This document shows positions 44,101-55,925 of a stretch of DNA of 64,000 nucleotides, piece after piece (within the stretch, counting starts at the first letter, position 1; every line of letters begins with the position of its first letter). Under the pieces are notes generated by a model. It was not told the DNA's origin and did not search any database. It saw only the letters and a list, made by a program, of their open reading frames with translations. Source of the stretch: Ampelomyces quisqualis (lineage: Eukaryota; Ascomycota; Dothideomycetes; Pleosporales; Phaeosphaeriaceae); the NCBI GenBank assembly GCA_018398575.1, contig JAGTXZ010000005.1:3596001-3660000 (forward strand), written 5' to 3'. A program made the position numbers and the translations under genes.

Positions 44101-46356
44101 CATCAGAGGCGTACATGGGACAAGGGCTTGAACTCGCCGCGAAGACACTCAACTCGAATATGTGAGGACCACAAAGAATCTTCTCTTATCCTATCTATTA
44201 CTAATGTAAACGCAGATGGCCCATTCGCAATTGTAGTCTCATGCTCTTCAAGGCCTTGATTGAGCGCCTACTGGGCAGTAGCGAGGCTCAAGACTGGAAA
44301 GAATTGGAACGCGCGAGGACCTCCCGTTTCTCCTACGACGATTACCCCAGTCTCGTTGGCATTCTCTCTGATCTTCTCAATCCCGAAGGCCCACTAAACC
44401 AATCCCTCGAGAATACGCCCGACAATAGCTCACCACTGGATCTTCATGGTGCAGAGGGAGTATTTCCAGCTTTGCAAATTCTGCGACAAGCACGACCGCC
44501 GGATGCCAACCTGGAGTTGATCGTGGCGTCTGTGGAGAAGCTGTTTGCAAGTCCGCACTGGCATCTGCGCGACATGGCAGCACGAACTGTGGTGTCACTG
44601 CGACCTGTGCATCAATTGAACAACGCTGCTTTCACACTCCTTTCTGCAGAGTACAAGCATCATAATCTGCAGCATGGAACACTGCTAGCAGTTAAGCATA
44701 TGATCAGAAAGCTACTTCACGATCCTAACAATCTTGGTGAGCTTTCTTATTGTGCGAGTAATGACGAGAAGTACATAAACTCACAAGCAGACAGGTCTGG
44801 AAGAATTCGGTTGTCTGATGCAAAAGCTCAGCAAAAAGGCCGAGCGGTGGTATGTTCCCGGTGAATGTCCCTTCACTAGAGCCGCGTTTCTCGATACCGT
44901 GAGCGTATGTGGCCTGGCTATGCTCCGAAGGTCCGACGCCACAACTCTACTGGACGCCTGGGACGAACTCGCAACGAGCGTCTCACTGGGTCCAGAGTAC
45001 GCTCTCAAAGTTAGCGATGCTTCCGGCGGCGCCTTGTTGCGACAATCGCTTGCGCAAGTGTTCTTCATCGATCGCGTCATTCTTCGAGACCACAGCTTAC
45101 CACTACTGGTGTCGACTGAGTATCAGAGCATCGGTGATGCTCTACTGTTACTTGCCACCGAGGATCAAGATGCGTGCTGCACGGGACTGGAAACTCTCGA
45201 CAAAGTCCTCAAGGTCAGCACATCAAGTGACATCACCATCCCGCTCGACCTAGTCCTGGCCCACATCCATCGAGTGCTCCTCGAAGCCACCGATGCAGAA
45301 GTCATCTCCAAGGCCCAATCGGTCCTCGCAAACAATCTCTTGAGCTCTACTCTCTCTCGCTCCTTCTTAGCCCTACTCACAGAACAACAAGTCCTCCTCA
45401 CACTCACCAAACTCGAAAGCCAATGTCTCACAGGCCCTCCATCAAACACAGAATCTGCCCTCCACCTCCTCGGCTCCTTCCTCGACCACGCCTACGCGAC
45501 CTACACGTCTCAGCGCCAAACCATCCTGTCCGCAATAGCGCGCTACATCCGCCTCCTCCGCACGAACATCATCGAAACCAGCCCCTTCGACACACGCCTC
45601 GCCGCCGCGCAATCCCTCTGCGCACTCAAAAACATCTGGCTCGCTGACCCATCATCCCGCACCTCAAGCCCCATCCTGCTAAGCCTGAGCCTACTCCTCT
45701 ACACCCTCCTCAACGACGACGACGACCAAATCCGCAGCCTCGCCGCACTCGCTACATGCCACCTCCTGCACCGCCCGCCCACGGCTCCAATCCCTACATC
45801 CCACCGTCTCGCAGCTTACCTAACCACTACATTCCGGCACACCCCCTTGCTCGCCACCCAAGCCCTGCGCCGCCTAACCTTACTCCCCACGCCCTGGGAG
45901 ACCCTCCTAGCAGCCGCCAACAGCCGCGACACAGCGCTCTTCGCCACGGAAAAACAAAATCTGTACAAAGACGCCGTCTCGGACGCCGTGTACTGGTCGC
46001 GCATACTCGTCGTCTCGTTGCCGTATTCGCGGGCCTCGCGGGCTGTGGCGCTGGAGCTCAAGACTTGGGTTTTGCATGCGCTGCGTGTCGTTGCGCAAAT
46101 GGCGTGCGACGAGGTCGATGGCGCGCTGGGATGGGGCTCCAGGGATGGTGTCTTTGCGCTGGTTATGCGCGTGGTTTGTGCGGCGGAAGTGTGTTTGGAT
46201 AAGGAGGTCATGGTGGCGTTGAGGGAGTTTGCAGATCTAGGTGTGGAGAGGGGTGTGCATGGGTTGATACTTGCTAGGGTAGAGGGGGTGTTGGAGAAGG
46301 GGGTGCTGGAGATGTTGAGAGGTACGAAGAAGGGTTTAGTGGAGTTAGCAGGATGA
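41104..46356 (+). CDS. TRM732: tRNA ribose-methyltransferase partner Trm732 (THADA / DUF2428 family)
   Basis: A large HEAT-like helical protein that, with the Trm7 methyltransferase, serves 2'-O-methylation of C32 in the anticodon loop. Eight exons (41104-41225, 41289-42190, 42240-43242, 43292-43534, 43581-43809, 43857-44161, 44216-44736, 44795-46356) encode 1628 aa; all introns are 46-63 nt GT-AG. DUF2428 is recognised by AITRRSAGIPALMASIMAAD, QVHAINCVKEFF, the N-C-S-L-M-L-F segment and YPSLVGILSDLL. The C-terminal half is leucine-rich helical repeat. Start ATG 41104 has an in-frame stop just upstream. It ends 129 bp before the convergent DGAT1-type gene. Confidence 0.88.
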
Positions 46357-46484
46357 TGTAGAAGAGTAGCAGGTTGAAATGATGGTGCATTCGTGATTTG
46401 TGCTACTACACCCCAAATCATTACCAGTGCCTCCTCACTCCTAAAAATATCAACACGAACTACTAGATTTTAGCGCAACACGTA

Positions 46485-48126
46485 CTACCGTCTCAAAAAC
46501 ATGTGCAGCGTGCTATTTTCCGGCACCTGCTTGGACACAGACCCGTACTTTGCCTGCCACGCGAAAAAGTACAACAAGGCAGCGAGAGGCTGTCCAACGA
46601 CACAAAAGCTCATCCAGAAAATCATGTTGCCTGCGACTTTGCCCTGTATCCACTTCCACTTTTGGACTACGTCGGTGAGAGCGATGAGCGGGATCTGGAT
46701 CATCATGCCTGCGAAGGCGACGCCAATAATGTTGTGCGTGGGAACACCAACAAGAAGTTCGTGGAGGACGCCGGAGAACAGGAACACGATGATTTGGGCC
46801 AGGGCGGGGGGGCATCCACGCCCTACAAGCGGACTGTAGATATGCCGCCGCATAAAGTTTGTAACAGGCTTGTTCCATGTGGTCCAGTACGTGCGAATGC
46901 TACTCACGTTCCACCAATCGCCGTAAAACTCGCGGTCGCCGAAGCGCATTATCTCGGCCAGGGCGTTGAGAGCGGACTGAAACAGGGCGAAGAAACCACA
47001 GAGCCAGCAGAAGACGGAAATGGTGGATAGCTTCATGACACGCTCGGCGATGGAGGTGAAGTTCAGCGTGAGGATCTTGTCGAGCGAGTTCTGCAGCAGC
47101 GGTGCGGCATATTGGGCCGAAGCAATCCAGACGACTATGCTGAGAACGGCGACTTCTGCAAGACGCTTGAAGACGAAGCCCCACCGAATCTTGTGTGTGC
47201 GAGGGTATACTGGCTGGTAGACGAGTGTGGGCACCCACCAGAAGTAGCAGAGATTGTGGAAGTTGATATTCTGCGGGTATGGGCAGCTCTTGTACAGCTG
47301 AGGCAGTGGAGTGGCCTGCTTCGGGTGCAGGTAGGCGTGACGGAGGTCGCGGTTCGTCAGGGCGTAGGACGCGCACTTGAGGAAGACGATGACGGCGTGG
47401 ATCTCGCACATGGTGCCGATTCCGGGATGGTAGATGTCATAGTAGACGACCTTGGTCGCGATGTATAGATTCATGGTGGCATTCAAGCTGTGGAAGAAGG
47501 CGACGATGTACCAAGTGAAATTGAAGCTGCGCAGCGCAGCAGCGTACTTTGCAGGGGTGTCATTGTCGTCCTCGTTGGATATACTCGCAAAAGCTCTTTT
47601 GGCCTGCCACGCTGCCGCAAGCTCGATGAGGTAGGTAACGAACAGGTGGGCGGGCACGGCCAGGTAGAGGAGCAGGCCGTTGACCAGGTCGGAGCGGCTG
47701 TAGTCGTGGCAGCTGATGCAGATGAGAACGCCATACTGAGTCCGTTAGCCATGTACCGAGGAGTCGGCGTCGTTGGATGTACCTTTTGCAGGTTCACAAT
47801 CATCAATCGCAGGTTGGACACGACTGGTGGTGGTTAGCGTTGGTGCGCGTGAAGGTCGAGCAGGGATGCGCACGGAGGACCAGGACCATGAGATTGCGGA
47901 AGCCCACGAAGCTGGGCGATGTCTCAGAGTCGTGGCTGAGACACGAGGTGCGGTGGAGCGAGTGTGTCGCGAAGACATGGCGGTACTTTGTGTCCTTGGC
48001 GAGGGCATTGCCATTGGCATTGCCGTTGGCCTTGAGTTCGTGCCCGGCCGGCTTCCGGCGGTGCAGGGGGGATTGCGGGGGCATATCAATGGCGGTGGAG
48101 GTGGACGTGGAGGTGGACGTGGCCAT
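46485..48126 (-). CDS. DGAT1: Diacylglycerol O-acyltransferase 1 (MBOAT family)
   Basis: An ER membrane acyltransferase making triacylglycerol from diacylglycerol and acyl-CoA. Three exons (48126-47874, 47823-47783, 47735-46485), with 50- and 47-nt introns, encode 514 aa. The N-terminus has S/T-rich sequence then KYRHVFATHSLHRTSCLSHD and SPSFVGFRNLMVLVL, the usual DGAT1 lead-in. The MBOAT signature FYGDWWN, NKPVTNFMRRHIYSPL and the active-site histidine in FLFSGVLHELLVGVP follow. Sterol acyltransferases (ARE type) share these motifs; length and N-terminus favour DGAT1. It lies divergent from PFS2. Confidence 0.9.
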
Positions 48127-48447
48127 GGCTGCTATCTGCTGTCTTGTGGAGTCGACCGTGTTATTGTGCCTGCCGTCAAGGGCCCTGGGCAGCTATGGAG
48201 TACTGTACTTGGGTGAAGGAAGCGAGGAATTCATGGCGCGCGGAAGCGGCGACGGCGGCGACGAAAGCAGCGAGGACGCCCTTGGCCATCAGCTCCGGGC
48301 GGAACAGGTGCTGCGATTGCGCGCCGTCCATTAAGACTCTTATGATTGCGCGGGTGCGGGTGCGGGTGCTGTTGGGACGCCCAGGAAGGAAATGGGCCCC
48401 GCGCCCGCCCGTCAGCGTGCATGGCGCCGTTGATCAGTTGAGGTCGA

Positions 48448-48574
48448 GTGTGGCTGGTGGTGTGGCTGGAGATGTGGCTCATGGTGTGGCTGGTGGTATG
48501 GCTGGAGATGTGGCTGGTGGTGTGGCTGGAGATGTGGCTCATGTATGGCTCATGGTGTGGCTCATGGTGTGGCT
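48448..48574. repeat. 12-bp minisatellite in the DGAT1-PFS2 promoter region
   Basis: About ten to eleven imperfect copies of a 12-bp unit, variants of GTGGCTGGTGGT, GTGGCTGGAGAT and GTGGCTCATGGT in a higher-order pattern. On the minus strand it gives a frame of S-H-T-T/I repeats (48231-48611) that I take to be non-coding. It sits in the 612 bp between the two divergent starts. Confidence 0.85.
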
Positions 48575-48738
48575 GTCGCGCCTTTGTCGCGTCGCCAGCC
48601 AGAGCTACCACCTACCAACTACTCCGTACAAAGTTCAGACTCCAAACTCCACCACAACGACACATGATGTCTGCCTAGTCAGCCCCCCGCTCCCCACATG
48701 CGCACAACACAAGACACAGCTAGTCCGGACGCTCCACC

Positions 48739-50884
48739 ATGGACCGCGAATACCACCCGCGCCAGTTCGAGGACGGTCCGCGCCCGCGACCCAAACGTAT
48801 GTCCATCCCCACGGTTCTCTGTAGCCTCCCCACTGCTTTCTACTTTTCCGCGCGGGAGACCCGACATGCCCAGCTGCACCATCACTATCAGGAACCCGAG
48901 TAGTCGTAGTGCTAGAATGAATCGACTCGATTGTCTCTCCCTCTGCTTTCTACTTTCCACTGGGTGAGACTCGACACGGCAAGCTGCCACTAACCCGTCC
49001 ACAGGAGCTGTCACCGACTATGGCTCGACGACGGTCCAATGGATGCGCAACCGGCGACCGCGCTACAAACATGTCCCCATGCCCGAGGTCGAGCGGCCCA
49101 GCGCAAGCTACGTCGTCGACATGACGCCCCCGGCAGCTCGAGTCACCAGCGCCGCCGAGTCGATCCCTGCCAAAGCCCTCCACTCGTCTCTGAACAAAGT
49201 CAAGTACCCCATCGGTGTCGTGAAATGGACGCCAGAGGGCCGCCGCCTGCTCACAGGCTCGACGAGCGGGGAGTTCACGCTGTGGAACGGCATGGGCTTC
49301 AACTTCGAAACCATCATGCAGGCTCACGAGGGCGCCATCCGCGCCATCCAGTACACCCACACCGACGACTGGCTTCTGTCAGCAGACCAGCACGGCGTGG
49401 TCAAGTATTGGCAGACCAACTTCAACAACGTCAAGGAGATACAAGCCCACACCGAGTCTGTGCGAGGCCTGGCCATTGCCCCGACAGACTCCAAATTCGT
49501 CACCTGCGCAGACGACACCACACTCAAGATCTGGGACTTTGCGTCCAGCGCCGAGGAGTTGACGCTGACCGGACACGGCTGGGAGGTCAAGTCGGTCGAC
49601 TGGCATCCGCACAAAGGCCTGCTCGTGTCCGGCTCCAAGGACCACCAAGTCAAGTTCTGGGACCCTCGCACCGGTCGCTGTCTCACAACACTCCATGGAC
49701 ATAAAACCCCAATATCAAAGACCATGTTCGAGCCTGTCCAAGGAAACCTGCTAGCAACATGCGCCCGTGATCACACCGTACGCATCTTTGACCTTCGAAT
49801 GATGCGCGATGTCCTCCTGCTCAAAGGACACGACAAGGACGTCACCACCATGACATGGCATCCCATGCACAAGAATCTGCTGTCCACTGGCGGTCAGGCT
49901 GGTGCCATAATCCACTACCTTCTCGACGAACAAAACGCCCCAGATGATGTGCCGCCGTCAATATCGCCCTACGACGCCGCCGACCCTCAGAACGCGCCCG
50001 CACAAACCATTTATCCCGCCCATGTCGTCATGGAAGCCCACGACTACACCGTCTGGTCCATGGACTGGCACCCGCTCGGCCACATTCTCGCCTCCGGCTC
50101 CCACGACCGAGTAACACGCTTCTGGACCCGACCTCGACCAGGCGACTCAACCTACATCAAGGACCGATACCACATTGGCGAAAAAGCCGCCGAGGCACAA
50201 GGAACATGGGATGGCCGACAAGGCCGCCGCCGTCGCGCAGAAGAAGAAGAACTTGAAGCCGAGGACGAAGCAGAAGGCCTTGTGGATCAAAAAATGCCCT
50301 CCAAAAGCGCTGGCCCTCCAGGTCTACCTCCCGGTCTCTCCTTGCCCGGTCTCAACGCCGCCCCGGATGGCACTTCGAGCGCGTTGCCAGGTATCGGCGG
50401 CGCACCACATCCGCTCCCTCTACCACTGCCAGGTGGCTTTCCACCACTACCAAACGGCGCTGCTCTCCCTCCAGCATTCCAAGGCATGGACCCCTCGCGC
50501 ATTGCCCAACTCATTCAATCCGGCGCCCTCCCTCCCCCTCCCATCCCGCACCACGGCGGACCCCCTCTCCCCAACGCAAGCGGCGCTCCGCCTTCCTTGC
50601 TTCCACCTGGATTCCCTGGATTCCCTCTGCCAGGCATGCCCGCTGGAATGCCGCCCATGCCGCCCGGTATGCCTCCGCTGCCACACAGTATGCCGCCTGG
50701 ATTTCCAGGCTTTGCGCCGGGAATACCTCCGCCGCCGCCGCCGCCAAATTTCCAAAATGGAGGACCAGTGGGCGGTGGTGTGCAGAATGGCGGGGATGCG
50801 GGGAGGAGAAGGGCGCCGTTGCCGGATCAGAATGAGGCCTTGCTGGAGGAGATGAGGCAGGGGAGGTATAGGAAGGCTAGATGA
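48739..50884 (+). CDS. PFS2: Polyadenylation factor Pfs2 (WD40, WDR33 homologue)
   Basis: A WD40 scaffold of the cleavage and polyadenylation factor that helps recognise the poly(A) signal. Two exons (48739-48796, 49005-50884) with a 208-nt intron encode 645 aa. The N-terminus has VTDYGSTTVQWMRNRRPRYK and RPSASYVVDMTPPAARVT, typical of Pfs2. Seven WD repeats follow (for example VKWTPEGRRLLTGSTSGEFT, FVTCADDTTLKIWDF, ASGSHDRVTRFWTR). The C-terminus is a long P/G/L-rich tail with PPGFPGFPLPGMPAGMPPMP-type repeats, as in other filamentous ascomycetes. The intron contains an internal near-duplication. Confidence 0.95.
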
Positions 50885-51145
50885 TGTTTGATGACGCCGG
50901 ATAAGTTAATTCAAAGTGTATGATTAGATTGGGAGTCGAGTGTGTTTCTATCAGAGCGTGGAAGACGAATCGCAGTCAAGTGGATCGATCGATCCCCAAG
51001 TGACTAGAAACGGTAGGATGCTACATGTTACTATTCTCACACCAAGCAAATCTAACTACCCAGTTCCAGTTCCCCTTGGCAAAAGCGCATCATTTGGACT
51101 CAGCAGACACATGCTCCGCAACCTCGCAGGTCCATGCCCACCCCC

Positions 51146-52853
51146 TCACCCCCCCAGCCCTCTCACACACTCCACCCTCGCCACGCCCTCCCAATCCCCC
51201 CTATCCTCGACAATCTCCACCCCAACATTCCACACCTCATCAATAAACGCCGGCACAAACGTCCCCGGGCCGCTTACATGGCGCCTCGCCGCCGCCCTCT
51301 CGGCCGCGACTTCGAAATGCAACAACGCCGCGACCGCCGCGTATAACGCGTCCCCCGGGTTCGCAGCTAGATATGCGGAGAGGGCGGTGCCAAGTGTGCA
51401 CCCGCAGCCCGTGACGGCGCCCAGGTACGCGTGGCCGTTTGAAATAGCGTAGGTGCGGATGCCGTCGGAAATGACGTCTGTTGCGCCGGTGATGAGGACG
51501 ACGGTGCGTTCGCGCAGGGCGAGGCGGGCTGCGAGGGACGCGCGTTGGCGGAGCGTGGATGTGGGGGCGCCGGCGTCGACGCCGTGTTGTTGCGGGGCTG
51601 GGGGGAGGGGGATGCCGGAGGTGTGTGCTACGGCGAGGATTTCGGGCTCGTTGCCTTTGATTAGCGAGAAGTAGCCTGTTGCCATGAGGGTGGAGAGCGC
51701 GGCGCGGCGGACGCGGGTGGCGCCTGCGCCGACGGGGTCGAGGATGATGGGACTGCCGGATAGGTTGTAGGCTGTGATTGCTTGTTGGTGGTTCTCGAGG
51801 CTGTCAGGGGTTACGGTGCCCATGTTTACGACGAGTGCGCCGCTGAGTTGGGATAGGTCGGGGGCTTCGGCGGCGTAGTTTGCCATGATGGGGGATGCGC
51901 CGAGCGCAAGGGCAATGTTTGCGGCAAAGTTTTGCACGACAAGGTTGGTCATGTTGTGGGATAGGGGAGACTTCTGCTTGACGTTTTTGGTTGCTTTGAG
52001 GGATTCGGCGAGGAGGTGGGAGATTTCGTCCGAGTCGTTTTCGAGCCAAAAGTGCGGTTCCGTGGATTTGGATTTGAATGCTGGCACGGACTTGGAGAGC
52101 TTGGATAGGTGGGTGGATGAGGCTTTGGGGTCAGTAGCACCCATGATGGCAGATACGATGGCGACACCATCGATGGATTTGGGAGGCGTTGAGGGCGAGG
52201 ACGGGGCGTGGAGTTGGTGGGTAATGCGCTGTAGGTTGGAGGCATTAACGCCGCCGATACAGACTGTTTTGACTTTCTTCTCTGCTTCGTTTCCTTGCTC
52301 AAGGTATCGTAGGATCTCCCGGGTTCCGTTGATACCAATGATGTCTTTAGTGCTCTTCTTGGTATTCGTAGCGTACAGGGTACCAATTCCCAGATAGTCT
52401 GCTCCTCTTTCCACGGCTACCTTGGCTTCCTCAATGGAAGACACTGTGGCCCCGATGATGGCGTCTTTACCTAGGATATGACGAGCCTCGGCAACATTCA
52501 TATCATCTTGACCGACGTGCACGCCTTCGCAGCCCACCGCGAGAGCTACATCGACACGATCATTGATGAGCAGAGGAATGCGGTGAGCTTTGCATTTTTC
52601 ATGCAGCTGTTTTGCAACAGAGATGAGATGGCCAGTGTCTGATGTTTTGTCACGATATTGCACGATAGTGACCCCTGAGCGAAGTCAGCAATTGTTGGCA
52701 GTCACGTGTAAGGAAGATGTAAGTTAAGTATGGCGGGAGCTACCAACCTCCAGACAATGCTTGCTCGACAACCTCGACCAGATCTCTCGAGCCCAGTATG
52801 GCTTCTGTCGAGTCAGTGACGAGGTACAAGGAGTAGTCGATCTGGTCCCTCAT
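51146..52853 (-). CDS. THI6: Bifunctional thiamine-phosphate synthase / hydroxyethylthiazole kinase
   Basis: A cytosolic thiamine biosynthesis enzyme. The N-terminal part condenses the pyrimidine and thiazole phosphates, and the C-terminal part phosphorylates hydroxyethylthiazole. Two exons (52853-52748, 52674-51146) encode 544 aa. The synthase barrel shows YLVTDSTEAILG, QYRDKTSDTG, LLINDRVDVALAVGCEGVHV and VCIGGVNASN. The kinase half shows HNMTNLVVQNFAANIALALG, ILDPVGAGATRVRR, KGNEPEI and the catalytic TGCGCTLGTALSAY. The intron uses an unusual GTTGGT donor. The frame is open for 23 codons upstream of ATG 52853, including another ATG at 52922. I found no TPP-riboswitch-like sequence in the leader. 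Confidence 0.93.
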
Positions 52854-53738
52854 GGCTGCGATTGGTCGGGAGAGAAAGATATGCATTTGGTAGCTTCCCA
52901 GGAGCTCGTACTTTTCGAGCACTCACGCTACACCGCATCTGGCTTAGGGGTGAGAGCCACCAAATCTTGGAATGCCGTGCTCGTCAAGTTATCATCTCGT
53001 GGAGGGTTGGCTTGTTGTGGGCAGTCGTTTGCGGGCTAGGAAATCTCTATGGTAGTCTTCCGCCGTCTACCACGGACGTGGGAGAAGGTCGATTGTCTGG
53101 TGGTTCGGTCACTTCACTTCGGTGTAGGTGGTACAGCCGGTTTGTGCAGGCTAGTTAGTCAGCGCTCGGACAGATTTCTCCCAACTCCGCAGTCGGCACT
53201 TCCTTTAAATACCGTCTCTCCACCACCTCCGTCGCCCGTCGCCCGCACACTCCACCTCGCATCCACGCCAAAATACAGCCCAGCGCCCGTCACTGGCAAC
53301 AGCTACACACACACCCCCGCACGCACCAAGCACCCCGCCCAGGCGCCGACAAAGCGACGTGCCCAAACCGCCACCTTTCCCTTGAGGACCGCGCAAGCAC
53401 CAAACCCGCACCACACAGCCGTTCAGACAGCTGCGGTATATGTATTCGCGCCAAAGTTCCTCTTTCCGAGTCGAACCTCCCCCCAAACTGCAAAAATTTC
53501 GCTGTACGCGGATACCCAGCAGTTCCATCCACTGCACCAACGGTTAACCTAGTCCCGCCCTGGCCACGAGTCACACATACACACGGCCCACCCACCACAC
53601 ACATCCACAGAGACTGCACCTACTGCATGTCTCTTTCGGCCCTCGTCCGCATTTTCCACTTGACCTTGCACGTCCGTCCGCTCCAGCTTCGTCAACAGTA
53701 ATACCACCAACCAGTCAATCTACCCCACCACCGTCACC
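52854..53738. promoter_or_regulatory. Divergent promoter between THI6 and TIF5, with pyrimidine-rich leader
   Basis: 885 bp. The right half (from about 53200) is C-rich with CACC and ACACACAC runs, the style of leaders of highly expressed fungal genes, here upstream of eIF5. A 167-codon frame at 53049-53552 is composed of this simple sequence and I do not call it a gene. Confidence 0.4.
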
Positions 53739-54992
53739 ATGGCTACCATCAACATTCGTCGCGATGTCGCCGACTCCTTCTACCGCTACAAGATGGAGCG
53801 TCTCCAGTCCAAGATCGAAGGCAAAGGCAACGGCATCAAGACCGTCATCGTCAACCTGAGCAGCGTGGCTCAGTCCCTCGCCCGCCCTCCTGCTCACGTC
53901 ATCAAGTACTTTGGCTTCGAACTCGGGGCTCAGACCAACACGAACCCCAACGACGACCGCTGGATCATCAACGGTGCCCACGATGCTAGCAAGCTCCAGG
54001 ACTACCTTGATGGCTTCATCTCCAAGTTTGTTCTCTGCAAAAAGTGCAAGAACCCTGAAACCGATGTCCATGTCAAGGACGGCAACATTACGCTTGACTG
54101 CAAGGCCTGCGGCAAAATCTCTGATGTTGACCCGCGCCTCAAGCTCACTGCATTCATCTTGAAGAACGAGCCGAAAAAGGGCAAGAAGGACAAGTCCACC
54201 AAGAAGGCCGACCGTCGTGCTCGCAAGGAAGCCGAGGCCAAGGGCGAGCCGACGTCCCCAGACGGCGGCAGCCCAGGTGACAGCGCAGAAGATGATGACC
54301 GGAACGGCGACCTGGAGATTGAGGCTGGCAGTGACGACGAGCTCACTCGCCAGATCCAGGAGGGTGCCAAGGAAATTGATGATGAGGAGGCCAAGGAGGT
54401 TGAGTGGCACATTGACACCTCCGAGGAAGCCATGAAGGCTCGTGCTCAGCAGCTCCCTGATGACCTCAAGCGCGCTCTTGTCATCGAGGGTGAGGATGAC
54501 GGTGAGGGTGGTTCCAGCTACGATACCTTTGGAAAGTGGATCCTCGACACCGCCGCAGAGAAGGGTGGAGTCGACAAGCTTGACAACGTTGAGATCTTCC
54601 TCAAGGCGAAGGAGCTCGGCATCGACACCAAGCACCGCACGCTTACAGTCATCCCTCAGACCCTTTTCTCGGACAAGATTGTCAAGCAGATTGACACCCG
54701 TGCTCCTATGCTTAAGAAGATGATTACTTCTGAGAAGCATGAGAAGGCCTTTCTGGGCGGTATCGAGCGTTTCGTCGGTAACGACAAGCCTGAGCTTATC
54801 ACCCAGGTCTCGTCTATCTTGATGAAGGTGTACGACAACGATCTCTGCTCTGAGGAGGTACTCAAGCCCTGGTGCGCCAAGGCCAGCAAGAAGTACGTTG
54901 ACATCAAGGTCAGCAAGAACGTCCGCAAGTCTGCCGAGAAGTTCAAGGACTGGCTCGAGACTGCTGACAGTGATGAGGAGGATTCCGAGTAG
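53739..54992 (+). CDS. TIF5: Translation initiation factor eIF5
   Basis: The GTPase-activating protein for eIF2 in start-codon selection. It is encoded in one exon, 417 aa. The N-terminal domain starts MATINIRRDVADSFYRYKM; the Arg in FYR (R16) matches the catalytic arginine of yeast eIF5 (R15). The zinc ribbon has KFVLCKKCKNPE and LDCKACGKISDVDPR. A lysine-rich linker and an acidic stretch lead to the C-terminal W2 (HEAT) domain, which binds eIF2-beta and eIF3 and ends with aromatic/acidic FKDWLETADSDEEDSE. The antisense strand has a 431-codon frame that mirrors the codon pattern and is a shadow. Confidence 0.96.
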   Translation: MATINIRRDVADSFYRYKMERLQSKIEGKGNGIKTVIVNLSSVAQSLARPPAHVIKYFGFELGAQTNTNPNDDRWIINGAHDASKLQDYLDGFISKFVLCKKCKNPETDVHVKDGNITLDCKACGKISDVDPRLKLTAFILKNEPKKGKKDKSTKKADRRARKEAEAKGEPTSPDGGSPGDSAEDDDRNGDLEIEAGSDDELTRQIQEGAKEIDDEEAKEVEWHIDTSEEAMKARAQQLPDDLKRALVIEGEDDGEGGSSYDTFGKWILDTAAEKGGVDKLDNVEIFLKAKELGIDTKHRTLTVIPQTLFSDKIVKQIDTRAPMLKKMITSEKHEKAFLGGIERFVGNDKPELITQVSSILMKVYDNDLCSEEVLKPWCAKASKKYVDIKVSKNVRKSAEKFKDWLETADSDEEDSE

Positions 54993-55925
54993 ATCTAATT
55001 GTTGCATCAACCCTGCCAGGGATGCACCTGGAAGATTTGCCGGCTCTACTTTGTGCTTCGTACATGTTGCTGCCCTTGCTTTTGATTTAGACGGCGCGTG
55101 GTCAACTCCCCTCCTGTCTTAACTTTACCTGATTGTTCATCCACTGTACTCAGCCAATAACACGCTTTTCTGCACGCTCCAGAGATTGTCGATGTGATGT
55201 ACAGGAAAACGCCTCAATGTGATCTGTCCACCATCCGCCGTTCCTAGCACCAGGCTCTTGGACCCGTAGACGCATCTAGCAACGTTTGCGGGAATGTCCC
55301 TGCATCTCGGGACTGTGGCGGCTGCATGGGCAATGTGAATAAACCGTGCAACTGTAGAGGATAGTAATACGACCCACGTTTCTAGTCGAGTACGTGCAAT
55401 TATTAACAGCCCGATACCCACTGTTGCACTCTCGACTCGGCCGTCGAATAGTATCACCAATTTGCAGCCCACTTGCATGCCATGCTGCTCGAAAAAAGCA
55501 ATCCTCGGTTCTCGCCTACGTACCTAGGTGGTAGTTCTGGCCCTGCTTGGAGCACAGATCTCATGCACATGCCAAACTGCACACGGCAAGGCGCCGGAGC
55601 AGCATGTGGAGATCGACACGCTCGAACGCAAGAGGCCAAGCGAACTTTTTTCTTTGCGACGCAGTGCAGATACGATTGGCGAGTGAGCATGTGGTGTGGT
55701 GGGCATAGGTAAGTATAATAGTGGCTGCGAATCCCCCGCTTCTATCTCGTTTGTGCGACTGTCAACTCATCTTTTTCCTCTACCGTGAGCGACTTCTGGA
55801 GTTTTGCGCTCACGCTTGTATGCGAAAAGCTCCAATTCACGGTTTGTGTTGCTCGACATAGCAACTGGATACTCGACTTGCAATTCCTCGTCGCCCCGAT
55901 ATCCTCGAGTACAATCGAAACCAAA
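54993..55925. other. Intergenic region between TIF5 and the SLC35F gene
   Basis: 933 bp with no gene I can support. Frames on both strands (for example 55473-55712) look like chance. Confidence 0.4.

Noticed and set aside
45816..46421. 201-codon minus-strand frame
   Set aside because: Antisense to the last exon of TRM732, whose frame is continuous and fits the helical repeat family.
48448..48574. CRISPR-like array
   Set aside because: The repeats are head-to-tail 12-bp units without spacers, in a eukaryotic genome.
48231..48611. Minus-strand frame of S-H-T-T repeats
   Set aside because: Generated by the 12-bp minisatellite; no start context or conserved sequence.
53049..53552. 167-codon plus-strand frame upstream of eIF5
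   Set aside because: Made of simple C/A-rich leader sequence; composition is P/T/A without any domain.
53715..55010. 431-codon minus-strand frame opposite eIF5
   Set aside because: It exactly mirrors the eIF5 coding region and its composition follows from codon bias on the sense strand. eIF5 is certain from its domains.
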